64,000 nt of DNA from Glaciibacter superstes DSM 21135. Lineage in GTDB: Bacteria; Actinomycetota; Actinomycetes; Actinomycetales; Microbacteriaceae. The stretch is taken from contig NZ_ATWH01000006.1 of NCBI RefSeq assembly GCF_000421145.1, positions 62,001 to 126,000 on the forward strand. Direction: 5' to 3'. Below, piece after piece: positions 1-7,893 of this stretch; the stretch's first letter is position 1, and every line of letters begins with the position of its first letter. Under the pieces are notes generated by a model. The model was not told the DNA's origin. It did not search any database and saw nothing but the letters and a program-made list of their open reading frames with translations. Made by a program: the position numbers and the translations under genes.

Positions 1-615
1 GACGTGATGGGTAACCATCACGATTGCCGGAGAACCGGATTCGCTGGCGTACCCGCCAAGCAGCTGGAGCAGCTCTTCGCGCGCCCCGAGGTCGAGGCTC
101 GAGGCCGGTTCATCGAGAAGCAGGATCTCGGGGTCGGTCATCACGGCGCGGGCGATTTGGACGCGCTTCTGCTCTCCGTCGCTCAGCGTGCCGAACTTGC
201 GGGCGGCCAGGTGCCCGAGCTTCCACTCGGTCAGCACACGCTGGGCGCGACGCTCGTCGATCTCCTCGTACTCCTCGTTCCACCGACCGGTCACGGAATA
301 GGCGGCGGTCATCACGACGTCGATGACCTTCTCGTTTGCGGGGACCTTGCGGGCCATCGCGGTTGACGCAAAACCGATGCGCGGCCGCAGTTCGAACAGA
401 TCGGTTCCTCCGAGTGGCTCCTCGAGCACCTCTGCCACGCCGCTCGAAGGATGGATGATGGCCGCCGCGATCTGCAGCATTGTTGTCTTGCCCGCACCGT
501 TGGGTCCGAGGACAACCCAGCGCTGGTCGTCATCGACGCTCCAGTTCACGGAATCGAGAATGGTGTTGCCACCACGGACAACGGACACGTCGGTGAGAAG
601 GAGAACGTTGACCAT
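1..615 (-). CDS. ABC transporter ATP-binding protein (3' part beyond window)
   Basis: Reads off the left edge; 205 codons are visible from an ATG at 615. It has the nucleotide-binding fold of an ABC ATPase: Walker A GPNGAGKTT at residues 37-45, a signature that reads LSDGEQKR (about 144-151) instead of LSGGQ, Walker B ILLLDEP (164-170) and an H-loop VTHH near 201-204, just before the edge. A GGAGG lies only 1 nt from the ATG, which is closer than usual, so the start is uncertain; no better in-frame start is seen. There is no permease neighbour in the window, so the substrate is unknown. The LSDGE signature and stand-alone position recall YlmA/ModF-like ATPases; that is inference. Confidence 0.85.
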   Translation of the reverse strand, partial: MVNVLLLTDVSVVRGGNTILDSVNWSVDDDQRWVVLGPNGAGKTTMLQIAAAIIHPSSGVAEVLEEPLGGTDLFELRPRIGFASTAMARKVPANEKVIDVVMTAAYSVTGRWNEEYEEIDERRAQRVLTEWKLGHLAARKFGTLSDGEQKRVQIARAVMTDPEILLLDEPASSLDLGAREELLQLLGGYASESGSPAIVMVTHHV

Positions 616-670
616 GCCTCCATGTTATCCGGCGAGCGGAGGCGCTCGATGCGCCCAGCCTCCTCTGGGG

Positions 671-1852
671 TCAGAGCACGGCCTGGTAGATCTCCCTGGT
701 GCGATCGGCGATCTGGATCCAGCTGAACTCGCGTTCTGCCCGCAGACGCCCAGCGGCACCCATCCGTTTCGCGCGCTCGGGATCAGCCACAGTCTCGGCG
801 AGGATGCGTGCGAGATCGGCGACGAAGACATCGGGTGCGGTCGGTGCCCCCGTGCCGTCCGTCGCCTGGTCGATCGCGACGAGACGACCGGTCACTCCGT
901 CGGCTACCACCTCCGGTATGCCTCCGGTCGCTGTTCCGACAACCGGCAGTCCACAGGCCATCGCCTCGAGGTTCACGATGCCGAGCGGCTCGTAGACAGA
1001 TGGGCAGACGAACACGGTTCCGGCGGTGAGCACGGCAGAGAGTTCGTGTTGCGCCAGGAGCCTGTCGATCCAGACCACTCCAGTGCGTTCGCTCTGCAGC
1101 GCTTCCACGCCGGCGGTGACCTCGGCCAGGATGCCGGGGGTGTCAGGTGCCCCGGCGCACAGCACAAGCTGCACATCCGGCGGAAGCAACCGTGCTGCGC
1201 GAAGTAGGTATGGCAGTCCCTTCTGCCTGGTGATGCGTCCGACGAATACGATGGAAGGGCGATCAGGGTCGATGCCGAGGGAACGAACCAGCTCCGGGTC
1301 AGGGGTCGGTTTCCAGCGGTCGAGGTCGATGCCGTTGTAGACGACGTGCACTCTGGACTCATCGAGCGAGGGGTAACTGCGCAGGATGTCTGCGCGCATT
1401 CCGCCACTGACGGCGATGACGGCATCCGCAGCCTCGAACGCCGTTCTTTCGATCCAGCTGGAGACCCGGTAGCCTCCGCCGAGTTGCTCGGCTTTCCACG
1501 GCCGCAGCGGCTCGAGGCTGTGGGCGGTGACGACATGCGGAACGTCGTGCAGCAGTTTCGCGAGGTGCCCGGCACCGTTCGCATACCAGGTGTGTGAGTG
1601 CACCAGGTCGGTTCCGCCCGTGTCCTCGGCCATCTGAAGATCAATGCCGAGTGTCGACAGCGTCTGGTTGGCGCCCTGCAGCTCGGCCGGTTCACGGTAG
1701 GCGAAGGTGTCTCGGTCTTCGCGGTCGGCGCCGAAGCAGCGAACAACCACGTCGATGTCGCGACGCAGCGCTTTGACGAGCTCCGCGACGTGCACGCCTG
1801 CGCCTCCGTAGATCTCCGGCGGATATTCCTTGGTCAGCAGATCGACTCGCAT
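671..1852 (-). CDS. glgM: GT4 glycosyltransferase, glycogen synthase / maltose-1-phosphate synthase
   Basis: 393-residue retaining GT-B glycosyltransferase of the actinobacterial GlgA type. The N-terminal loop [15 protein letters not shown] (8-22) is the nucleotide-sugar/acceptor glycine loop, [12 protein letters not shown] (near 200) opens the C-terminal Rossmann domain, and [14 protein letters not shown] (near 290-305) is the GT4 E-x7-E donor site. The mycobacterial homologue of this divergent glgM/glgC pair makes alpha-maltose-1-phosphate from ADP-glucose and glucose-1-phosphate, feeding GlgE; older annotation calls it glycogen synthase GlgA. It is divergent from glgC, whose product makes its ADP-glucose donor, with about 80 bp between the starts. 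No glgE or glgB is in the window, so which reaction applies here is inferred from the family. Confidence 0.9.
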   Translation of the reverse strand: MRVDLLTKEYPPEIYGGAGVHVAELVKALRRDIDVVVRCFGADREDRDTFAYREPAELQGANQTLSTLGIDLQMAEDTGGTDLVHSHTWYANGAGHLAKLLHDVPHVVTAHSLEPLRPWKAEQLGGGYRVSSWIERTAFEAADAVIAVSGGMRADILRSYPSLDESRVHVVYNGIDLDRWKPTPDPELVRSLGIDPDRPSIVFVGRITRQKGLPYLLRAARLLPPDVQLVLCAGAPDTPGILAEVTAGVEALQSERTGVVWIDRLLAQHELSAVLTAGTVFVCPSVYEPLGIVNLEAMACGLPVVGTATGGIPEVVADGVTGRLVAIDQATDGTGAPTAPDVFVADLARILAETVADPERAKRMGAAGRLRAEREFSWIQIADRTREIYQAVL

Positions 1853-1920
1853 GCAGCAAAGCTAGCGCAGCCACAGCCCGAACACACCTCGCCGACTGGT
1901 CCGCTGCTTGTTGCCTGCCC

Positions 1921-1932
1921 TACTGTAAAGAC
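1921..1932 (+). promoter_or_regulatory. candidate -10 element of a leaderless glgC transcript
   Basis: TACTGT at 1921-1926 fits the actinobacterial TANNNT -10 pattern and ends only 6 nt before the glgC ATG at 1933. No Shine-Dalgarno-like purine run lies in that gap, so transcription would start at or next to the A of the ATG and the mRNA would be leaderless. No convincing -35 hexamer is visible. Confidence 0.4.
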
Positions 1933-3174
1933 ATGAAGTCCTCGAAGATCTTCGGAATCGTACTGGCCGGTGGCGAGGGTAAGCGCCTGATGCCTCTGAC
2001 AGAGGACAGGGCAAAACCGGCTGTGCCGTTCGGTGGACATTATCGGCTGGTGGACTTCGCGCTGTCCAATCTGATCAACTCCGGCCTCAGTCAGATTGTT
2101 GTGCTGACCCAGTACAAGTCGCACAGTCTCGACAGACATGTGTCGCAGACCTGGCATGTGTCCGGAATGCTGAATGCCTACATTGCGTCTGTGCCCGCCC
2201 AGCAGCGGCTGGGCAAGCGCTGGTTCAGCGGCTCTGCCGATGCAATCCTGCAGAGCCTCAACCTGATCCACGATGAGAAGCCGGATATCGTGGTGGTCGT
2301 CGGCGCAGACCATGTTTACCGGATGGATTTCAGCCAAATGATCGACGCACACATCGCGTCGGGTGCCGGCGCCACCGTTGCCGCGATCCGCCAGCCGATC
2401 GGCCTCGCCGACCAGTTCGGCGTGATCCAGGTGGACCCGGCCAACCCGGAACGGATCACCGAATTCCTCGAAAAGCCGAAGGATGCCGTGGGCCTCGCTG
2501 ATGCGCCGCACGAGGTATTCGCCTCGATGGGAAACTACGTCTTCACCACTGATGCACTCGTCGAGGCCGTTCTGCGCGACGGGGAGCGCACGGATTCGAG
2601 CCACGACATGGGTGGCGACATCATTCCAGACCTGGTTGCCCGCGGTGAGGCCGGGGTCTACGATCTCCAGCTCAATGAGGTGCCGGGGTCGACCGATCGC
2701 GACCGGTACTACTGGCGGGACGTCGGGACCATCGATTCGTTCTTCGAGGCCCATCAGGACCTCATCTCCGCCCTCCCAGTCTTCAACCTGTACAACAAGG
2801 AATGGCCGATATTCTCGCGCCAGAACAACTCTCCCCCGGCGAAGTTCGTTCGTGACGCACGGGGGGCACTCGGCACGATGATCGATTCGATCGTGTCGCT
2901 CGGCTGCGTGATCTCCGGCGCACATATCGAACGCAGCGTGCTCGGTCCGTGGGTATCGATCGACTCCGGTTCTGAGGTGGTGGACTCGATCGTCTTCGAC
3001 CGGGTGAATGTGCGTCCAGACGCAATCGTGCGCCGCGCCATCCTCGACAAGGACGTTGTCGTCGAATCGGGCGCCGAGATCGGCGTCGACCGCGATCGCG
3101 ACCTGGCCAGGGGCTTCAGCGTGACCGACTCCGGCATCACCATCGTTGGCAAGGGCGTGTTCGTCCAGCCGTGA
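1933..3174 (+). CDS. glgC: glucose-1-phosphate adenylyltransferase
   Basis: 413 residues, the usual length for GlgC. It makes ADP-glucose from ATP and glucose-1-phosphate, the committed step to glycogen and maltosyl donors. The N-terminal nucleotidyltransferase signature [20 protein letters not shown] (about residues 10-29) and [14 protein letters not shown] follow at once; [13 protein letters not shown] holds the metal/substrate Asp, and FLEKP and SMGNYVF mark the glucose-1-P site. The C-terminal 110 residues are a left-handed beta-helix of hexapeptide type ([17 protein letters not shown]...). It is divergent from glgM and its stop overlaps the GTG start of serB by 4 nt, so serB is probably co-transcribed. 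Confidence 0.97.
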   Translation: MKSSKIFGIVLAGGEGKRLMPLTEDRAKPAVPFGGHYRLVDFALSNLINSGLSQIVVLTQYKSHSLDRHVSQTWHVSGMLNAYIASVPAQQRLGKRWFSGSADAILQSLNLIHDEKPDIVVVVGADHVYRMDFSQMIDAHIASGAGATVAAIRQPIGLADQFGVIQVDPANPERITEFLEKPKDAVGLADAPHEVFASMGNYVFTTDALVEAVLRDGERTDSSHDMGGDIIPDLVARGEAGVYDLQLNEVPGSTDRDRYYWRDVGTIDSFFEAHQDLISALPVFNLYNKEWPIFSRQNNSPPAKFVRDARGALGTMIDSIVSLGCVISGAHIERSVLGPWVSIDSGSEVVDSIVFDRVNVRPDAIVRRAILDKDVVVESGAEIGVDRDRDLARGFSVTDSGITIVGKGVFVQP

Positions 3175-3812
3175 GTACCCCATTTCTTGTTGTTCTCGAC
3201 GCCGATTCCACCCTGATTGAAGACGAGGTCATCGAACTGCTGGCTGATGCCGCCGGCTCACGCGCACTGGTCGCAGAACTGACCGAACGGGCGATGCGGG
3301 GCGAACTCGACTTCGCGTCGAGCCTCAAAGCGAGAGTGTCGACACTTGCCGGGCTTCCCGTCAGCGTCTTCGACCAAGTGGGTCGCCTCATCCGTCCCAC
3401 CCCCGGCGTGCGCGACCTGATCGATGGCGTGCACGCGAACGGCAGTCGTGTCGGTGTGGTCTCCGGCGGCTTTCACGAATTACTCGATCCGCTCGCGGCA
3501 ACGCTCTCGATGGACCATTGGAGGGCGAATCGCCTTGAGTCGCGCGATGGGCGGCTCACCGGCGGCCTCGTTGGACCGATTATCGATGCCTCCGCCAAGG
3601 CTGCAACGCTTCGCGAGTGGGCCGACGCGGAGAATCTGCCGCTTGAACGAACCATCGCAGTGGGCGACGGTGCCAACGATCTCGAGATGATGGCCATCGC
3701 CGGTCTGTCGGTCGCCTTCAATGCCAAACCGAGGGTCAGGGAACAGGCGGACCTGGTCGTCGGAGTCTCTGATCTCAGTCAGATCCTCCCGCTACTCGGC
3801 CTCCGCGGCTGA
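3171..3812 (+). CDS. serB: phosphoserine phosphatase (HAD family)
   Basis: 213-residue HAD hydrolase that dephosphorylates O-phosphoserine, the last step of serine synthesis. HAD motif I is DADST (residues 10-14, nucleophile and acid/base Asp), motif II is [10 protein letters not shown] (near 95-104), and motif III is [11 protein letters not shown] with the metal-binding Asp pair. It lacks the N-terminal ACT domains of mycobacterial SerB2, so it is the short form. The start is the GTG in GTGA overlapping the glgC stop, which gives the expected N-terminus [14 protein letters not shown]. Translational coupling to glgC is likely. Confidence 0.92.
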   Translation: MSTPFLVVLDADSTLIEDEVIELLADAAGSRALVAELTERAMRGELDFASSLKARVSTLAGLPVSVFDQVGRLIRPTPGVRDLIDGVHANGSRVGVVSGGFHELLDPLAATLSMDHWRANRLESRDGRLTGGLVGPIIDASAKAATLREWADAENLPLERTIAVGDGANDLEMMAIAGLSVAFNAKPRVREQADLVVGVSDLSQILPLLGLRG

Positions 3813-3826
3813 ACCACGAGACCATC

Positions 3827-3882
3827 CCAGTGGTTGGTTGCCAGCGGTCGGTGGTCAGCGGATGATCGTCAGTGGCCCATCC
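3827..3882 (-). repeat. 14-bp imperfect tandem repeat across the fabG stop codon
   Basis: Four consecutive 14-bp units on the plus strand: ccagtggttggttg (3827), ccagcggtcggtgg (3841), tcagcggatgatcg (3855), tcagtggcccatcc (3869). The first three bases of the last unit are the complement of the fabG TGA stop; the unit before gives another TGA. Units 1 and 2 agree at 11 of 14 positions, and later units are more diverged. Confidence 0.65.
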
Positions 3883-4579
3883 CGAGTCCGCCGTCGACTG
3901 GGATCACCGCGCCGGAGATATAGCCGGCATCGTCGCCCGCGATCCACGTGACGACGCGCGCGACCTCTGATGGGGTCGCGAAGCGGCCGGCCGGAATAGT
4001 GCGCTTGTATTCCGCCTGCTGCGGCTCCGGAAGTACCGCTGTCATCTCGGTCTCGATGAACCCGGGTGCCACCACGTTTGCCGTGATCCCCCGCGACCCC
4101 AGCTCCCTGGTCACCGAACGCGCAAGTCCGACGAGACCGCTTTTCGACGCTGAGTAGTTGACCTGGCCGGCCGACCCGTAGAGACCGACCACGCTCGAGA
4201 TGAGGACGACTCGTCCGAAGCGCGCCTTGAGCATCCCCTTCGATGCGCGCTTGACCACTCGGAAGGCACCAGACAGGTTCGTGTCGATGACCGAGGTGAA
4301 ATCGTCCTCTGACATGCGCATGAGCAGGGTGTCCCTGGTGATGCCGGCATTCGCGACGACAACCTCAACCGGCCCCAGGGCGGCTTCGACCTCGGTGAAG
4401 GCTGTGTCGACGGATGTCGCATCGGTCACGTCTGCCCGCACGGTGAGGCTCCCGACCGGTCCTTCGCCCGAGCGTGCCGTGACGGCGACCCGGTGACCGG
4501 CCGCGACGAACTCCTCCGCTATGGCGAAGCCGATTCCTCGGTTGCCACCGGTGACGAGTACGGTTCTGGCTGTTGACAT
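3869..4579 (-). CDS. fabG: 3-oxoacyl-ACP reductase FabG (SDR family)
   Basis: 236-residue classical short-chain dehydrogenase. The Rossmann motif VTGGNRGIGFAIAEEF starts near residue 9, followed by VVANAGITRD, the catalytic Ser in VLISSVVGLYG, the catalytic Tyr-Lys pair in YSASKSG, and VAPGFIETEMT. Residue order and length match FabG/MabA enzymes, which use NADPH to reduce 3-oxoacyl-ACP in fatty-acid elongation. It is transcribed alone on the minus strand, convergent with serB and divergent from the DUF3099 gene. SDR substrate preference cannot be read from sequence alone. Its stop codon opens the last unit of a 14-bp repeat tract (listed separately). Confidence 0.85.
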   Translation of the reverse strand: MSTARTVLVTGGNRGIGFAIAEEFVAAGHRVAVTARSGEGPVGSLTVRADVTDATSVDTAFTEVEAALGPVEVVVANAGITRDTLLMRMSEDDFTSVIDTNLSGAFRVVKRASKGMLKARFGRVVLISSVVGLYGSAGQVNYSASKSGLVGLARSVTRELGSRGITANVVAPGFIETEMTAVLPEPQQAEYKRTIPAGRFATPSEVARVVTWIAGDDAGYISGAVIPVDGGLGMGH

Positions 4580-4711
4580 TCTGGGTCCAATCCTCTCGTG
4601 CGGCCTTGTGCACAGTCGCCAGAACAGCTTAGGGCGTGTGCCACATCGGGGCCGGTGAGTCGTAGGCTTGAAGGTGCGGAATCACTTCGGGTTCCCAGAG
4701 CGACAGTTGAC

Positions 4712-4993
4712 ATGAAACAGCAGCCGATCACCTCACTCCCTCTCTCCCCCGAGATCGAGCGACGCAACCGCATGGTGAAGTATTCGATCGCCATGGGCAT
4801 CCGAATCGTCTGCATCGTGCTCATGCTGTTCGTGCAGGGCTGGTGGCTCCTGGTCTGCGCCGCCGGCGCCATCCTGCTGCCGTATTTTGCGGTGGTGATC
4901 GCGAACGTGCACGCGGATCCTCGCGGTAAGAGCGTGCAGAGGCCGGGCGCGATCCAGGTGTATACACGTCATGAGGACGAGGACGAGCGATGA
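4712..4993 (+). CDS. DUF3099 family small membrane protein
   Basis: 93 residues from the ATG at 4712; the frame is open further upstream, but this start gives the family-like N-terminus MKQQPITSLPLSPEIERRN. A short polar head is followed by two hydrophobic spans, SIAMGIRIVCIVLMLFV (about 25-41) and WWLLVCAAGAILLPYFAVVI (about 44-63), then a charged tail ending in EDEDER. This matches DUF3099 proteins of actinobacteria, whose function is unknown. It is first in a three-gene operon (ATGA overlap with the next gene, which overlaps the SURF1 gene), so a link to respiratory membrane assembly is possible but inferred. Confidence 0.8.
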   Translation: MKQQPITSLPLSPEIERRNRMVKYSIAMGIRIVCIVLMLFVQGWWLLVCAAGAILLPYFAVVIANVHADPRGKSVQRPGAIQVYTRHEDEDER

Positions 4994-5208
4994 TCGGACT
5001 GGGCGGCGAGGTCGGCAGAGACACCTGTTCCCGGGCGGGGTGTGTCGCGGCCGCCACATGGCGTCTGGATTGGAGCAACCCGAGAATCCACACCGACGGA
5101 CGAACCAAGACCTGGCTCGCCTGCGATGAACATGTCGACTATCTGCGAGACTTTCTGGCGGCCCGGGACTTCCCGCTAGCCGTCGCGCCGCTGACGGAGA
5201 CCGCGTGA
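4990..5208 (+). CDS. small conserved actinobacterial protein with Cys/His motifs
   Basis: 72 residues, start ATG at 4990 overlapping the upstream stop (ATGA). The chain has CSRAGC (about 13-18) and a later CDEHVDYLRDFL (about 45-56). These Cys/His positions look like a small metal-binding knuckle; that is inference. Homologues in databases are sometimes named 'acetone carboxylase' without support. It lies between the DUF3099 and SURF1 genes with 4-nt overlaps on both sides, so all three are probably translated together. Confidence 0.75.
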   Translation: MIGLGGEVGRDTCSRAGCVAAATWRLDWSNPRIHTDGRTKTWLACDEHVDYLRDFLAARDFPLAVAPLTETA

Positions 5209-6044
5209 ACGGCTGGAAGTTCGCCTTCACCAGACGGTGGGCAGGGTACCTTGCGTTGACCATCCTCTTCGCCGTCGTCTGTGCAGGGCTCGGCACCTGG
5301 CAGCTGGCCAGACGGGCAGAAGCGTTATCGGAACTCGCCAAGATCGACGCCAACTTCGACGCGTCCCCTGTGCCACTGGCCAACGCGCTTCCCGGCCTCG
5401 AGTCCTTCGACGAATCGCAGAAGTGGATGCAGGTGGAACTCACCGGAACGTACCTCACAGAGGACGAGTTGCTGGTGCGCAACCGGCCGCTGAACATCAA
5501 CCCGGGCTTCGAGGTGCTGACGCCCATGCAGCTCGAAGACGGTTCGGTATTCATCGTCGATCGCGGCTGGTTGCCGACCGGGGCGAAACAGGATGCGCCG
5601 GACGTGGTGCCGGAGGCGCCGTCCGGAGTGGTGACGGTCGTGTCCAGGCTCAAGGCCGGTGAACCGGCACTCGCCGGCCGCACAGCGAGCGGCAACCAGA
5701 TTGCAACCATCGATCTCGATGACATCGCAGAGCGACTGGACAGGCCGACCTACACGGGCGCCTACGGGCTGATGGCCTCAGAAGAGCCGGCTCCGACTGA
5801 ACGTCCCGTTGCCGTGGAGAAGCCGGTTCGGGACGAGGGCCCGCACCTGTCGTATGCGTTTCAGTGGTTCGTCTTCGGCATCCTCGCCTTCATCGGGCTC
5901 GGCTGGGCGCTGCGCCAGGAATACCGCACGGTCAACGTCGACGATCCAGAGGAACGCGAGCGTTCCGACGAACGCGCCAGGCGCAAGGCTACAAAGGCAC
6001 TGAGCGATGCAGACGCCGAGGACGCCCTGCTCGATCGGCGCTGA
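5205..6044 (+). CDS. SURF1 family cytochrome oxidase biogenesis protein
   Basis: 279 residues with the SURF1 layout: an N-terminal membrane segment YLALTILFAVVCAGLGTWQL (about 14-33), a large extracytoplasmic domain with the family strings RNRPLNINPGFEVLTP and VDRGWLP, and a C-terminal membrane segment FQWFVFGILAFIGLGWAL (about 222-239). SURF1 proteins help assemble aa3-type cytochrome c oxidase, probably at heme a insertion. The GTG start sits in a 4-nt overlap with the upstream gene. The last 40 residues are a charged cytoplasmic tail. ctaA about 8 kb away fits the same process. Confidence 0.92.
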   Translation: MNGWKFAFTRRWAGYLALTILFAVVCAGLGTWQLARRAEALSELAKIDANFDASPVPLANALPGLESFDESQKWMQVELTGTYLTEDELLVRNRPLNINPGFEVLTPMQLEDGSVFIVDRGWLPTGAKQDAPDVVPEAPSGVVTVVSRLKAGEPALAGRTASGNQIATIDLDDIAERLDRPTYTGAYGLMASEEPAPTERPVAVEKPVRDEGPHLSYAFQWFVFGILAFIGLGWALRQEYRTVNVDDPEERERSDERARRKATKALSDADAEDALLDRR

Positions 6045-6061
6045 GAGCTCCCGCGAGAGTT

Positions 6062-6113
6062 ACCTTTCCGGTCGAGTGCGCCCGTTCCGCGGGGCACTCT
6101 CGACCGGAAAGGT
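6062..6113. terminator. long hairpin between convergent SURF1 and ABC-F genes
   Basis: Perfect 15-bp inverted repeat: acctttccggtcgag (6062-6076) and ctcgaccggaaaggt (6099-6113), with a GC-rich 22-nt interior that can pair further. It lies 18 nt past the SURF1 stop and faces the ABC-F gene, so it could stop transcription from both sides. Neither side has a T run, so a purely intrinsic terminator is uncertain; a dispersed structured repeat is an alternative. Confidence 0.6.
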
Positions 6114-6133
6114 CACAGTGGATGCGCGTCTGA

Positions 6134-6189
6134 TCAGGCCGATGCCATCAGGCCAGTAACATCAAGCCAGGGCGATCAGATCCAGGTAG
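6134..6189 (-). repeat. 14-bp imperfect tandem repeat across the ABC-F stop codon
   Basis: Units tcaggccgatgcca (6134), tcaggccagtaaca (6148), tcaagccagggcga (6162) and a weaker tcagatccaggtag (6176). The TCA opening the 6162 unit is the complement of the gene's TGA. The two extra copies lie downstream of the gene and put further TGA triplets in the other two reading frames. Confidence 0.7.
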
Positions 6190-7760
6190 TCCTTGTTCCA
6201 GTGGTCCTCGACACCATCAGGCAGGATGAGTACCCGCTCCGGGTTGAGCGCCTGCACTGCGCCCTCGTCGTGGCTGACCAGGACAACCGCGCCCGCATAG
6301 TGCGCAAGGGCATCGAGAATCTCCTCGCGACTGGCCGGGTCAAGGTTGTTCGTCGGTTCGTCGAGGAGTAGCACGTTCGCACCGGACACGACGATCATGG
6401 CCAGCGCAAGGCGGGTCTTCTCTCCGCCAGAGAGCACGCCGGCAAGCTTGTGCGAGTCGTCTCCGGTGAACAGGAAGGAGCCGAGCACCCGTCTGGCCTC
6501 CATCTCGGTGATGTTCGGCGAAGACGACACCATGTTTTGCAGCACACTTCGCTTGACGTCGATGGTCTCGTGTTCCTGCGCGTAGTAGCCGATTCGCAAG
6601 CCATGGCCCGGCTCGATCTGGCCGGTGTCCGGCTTGTCAACGCCCGCCAGAATGCGAAGGAGGGTTGTCTTGCCCGCGCCGTTCAGGCCGAGCACGACAA
6701 CCTTGGATCCCCGGTCGATGGCGAGATCGACGGCTGTGAATATCTCCAGCGAACCATAACTGCGCGACAGGTCGCTGGCCATGAGTGGCGTTCGCCCGCA
6801 CGGTGCCGGCTCAGGGAAGCGAAGCTTTGCGACCCGGTCGACGGCACGAACCTCCTCGAGGCCAGACAGCATCTTCTCGGCACGCGCCACCATCTGGTGC
6901 GCTGCGGCCGCCTTGCTGGCCTTCGCCCCGAACTTCGCTGCCTGGAGCTGCAGCGTTGAGGCCTTCTTCTCGACGTTGGTGCGTTCTTTCCTCCGACGGT
7001 CTTCGTCTGCGACACGCTGCCGCTGGTAGTTCTTCCAGTTCATGTTGTAGATATCGATGACCGTGCGGTTGGCGTCAAGGTAGAAGACCCGGTTGACGGT
7101 TTCACCGACGAGCTGGATGTCGTGGCTGATGATGATGCAGCCGCCGCGGTAGTTCTTGACGAACTCCCTGAGCCAGGTGACGGAATCGGCGTCGAGGTGG
7201 TTGGTGGGCTCGTCCAGGATCATCGTCTCAGCGTCGGAGAACAGGATGCGGGCGAGTTCGATGCGCCGGCGCTGTCCGCCAGAGAGCGTCTTGAGTGGCT
7301 GGTCGAGGATTCGATCCGGAAGATTGAGGTTGCTCGCGATCGATGCAGCTTCCGCCTCGGCCGCATAGCCGCCGAGCGCGTTGAACTCATCGGTCAGCGT
7401 GCCGTAGGTGCGCATCGCCTTCGCGCTCGTCTCATCATCGTCGCTGGCCATGTCGACGCTGGAACGGACCATGCCGAGCGCGATGGTGCCGAGTCCCCTG
7501 GCGTCCAGGATGCGGGTGCGCGCGAGCATCTCCGGGTCACCGGAACGCGGATCCTGCGGCAAGTAGCCGATGGCGCCGGAGCGTTCGATCGTGCCGTCTG
7601 TCGGTGGAGTCTCTCCGGCGAGGGTTTTGGTCAGCGTCGTCTTGCCGGCGCCGTTCCTTCCCACCAGGCCGATCTTGTCGCCGGCGGAGACACGGAAACT
7701 GACTCCCTCCATGAGCACGCGCGCTCCGACTCGGATCTCGAGATCTTGCACACTGAGCAC
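6162..7760 (-). CDS. ABC-F family ATPase (translation factor type)
   Basis: 532 residues from the GTG at 7760 (VLSVQDLEIRVG); the frame stays open upstream, but that extension is low complexity and not family-like. It has two nucleotide-binding domains and no membrane spans. NBD1 has Walker A GLVGRNGAGKTTLTK and signature LSGGQRRRIELAR; NBD2 has VLGLNGAGKTTLLR and LSGGEKTRLALA. Both have LDEPTNHLD or LDEPTNNLD, with a charged linker rich in Lys/Arg between them. ABC-F proteins bind the ribosomal E site and ease stalled translation or protect from antibiotics; which applies here cannot be told. The tetR-like gene just upstream on the same strand might regulate it. Confidence 0.88.
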   Translation of the reverse strand: MLSVQDLEIRVGARVLMEGVSFRVSAGDKIGLVGRNGAGKTTLTKTLAGETPPTDGTIERSGAIGYLPQDPRSGDPEMLARTRILDARGLGTIALGMVRSSVDMASDDDETSAKAMRTYGTLTDEFNALGGYAAEAEAASIASNLNLPDRILDQPLKTLSGGQRRRIELARILFSDAETMILDEPTNHLDADSVTWLREFVKNYRGGCIIISHDIQLVGETVNRVFYLDANRTVIDIYNMNWKNYQRQRVADEDRRRKERTNVEKKASTLQLQAAKFGAKASKAAAAHQMVARAEKMLSGLEEVRAVDRVAKLRFPEPAPCGRTPLMASDLSRSYGSLEIFTAVDLAIDRGSKVVVLGLNGAGKTTLLRILAGVDKPDTGQIEPGHGLRIGYYAQEHETIDVKRSVLQNMVSSSPNITEMEARRVLGSFLFTGDDSHKLAGVLSGGEKTRLALAMIVVSGANVLLLDEPTNNLDPASREEILDALAHYAGAVVLVSHDEGAVQALNPERVLILPDGVEDHWNKDYLDLIALA

Positions 7761-7848
7761 AGCAATAGTCCATTCGGGGAACGTGGGAGGTGACGGTCCG
7801 ACTGGACCAGCTTTCCAGTATATTGCTCGCGCGAGTCTTTTCGCCCGA

Positions 7849-7893
7849 TCAGGCCAGTGCAGATCAGGACTGTGCAGATCAGGCCAGGGCAGA
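7849..7893 (-). repeat. 15-bp tandem repeat across the tetR stop codon
   Basis: Three near-identical units: tcaggccagtgcaga (7849), tcaggactgtgcaga (7864), tcaggccagggcaga (7879). The TCA of the 7879 unit is the complement of the regulator's TGA stop. Because the period is 15, the two downstream copies repeat the stop in the same frame, so a readthrough product would meet two further stops at once. Confidence 0.8.

Noticed and set aside
1834-3183. 449-residue open frame antisense to glgC
   Set aside because: It mirrors glgC codons in GC-rich DNA, has no family motif and no ribosome site; glgC is certain.
7849-7893. CRISPR-like array
   Set aside because: Units are only 15 bp and contiguous without spacers, and no cas genes are present.
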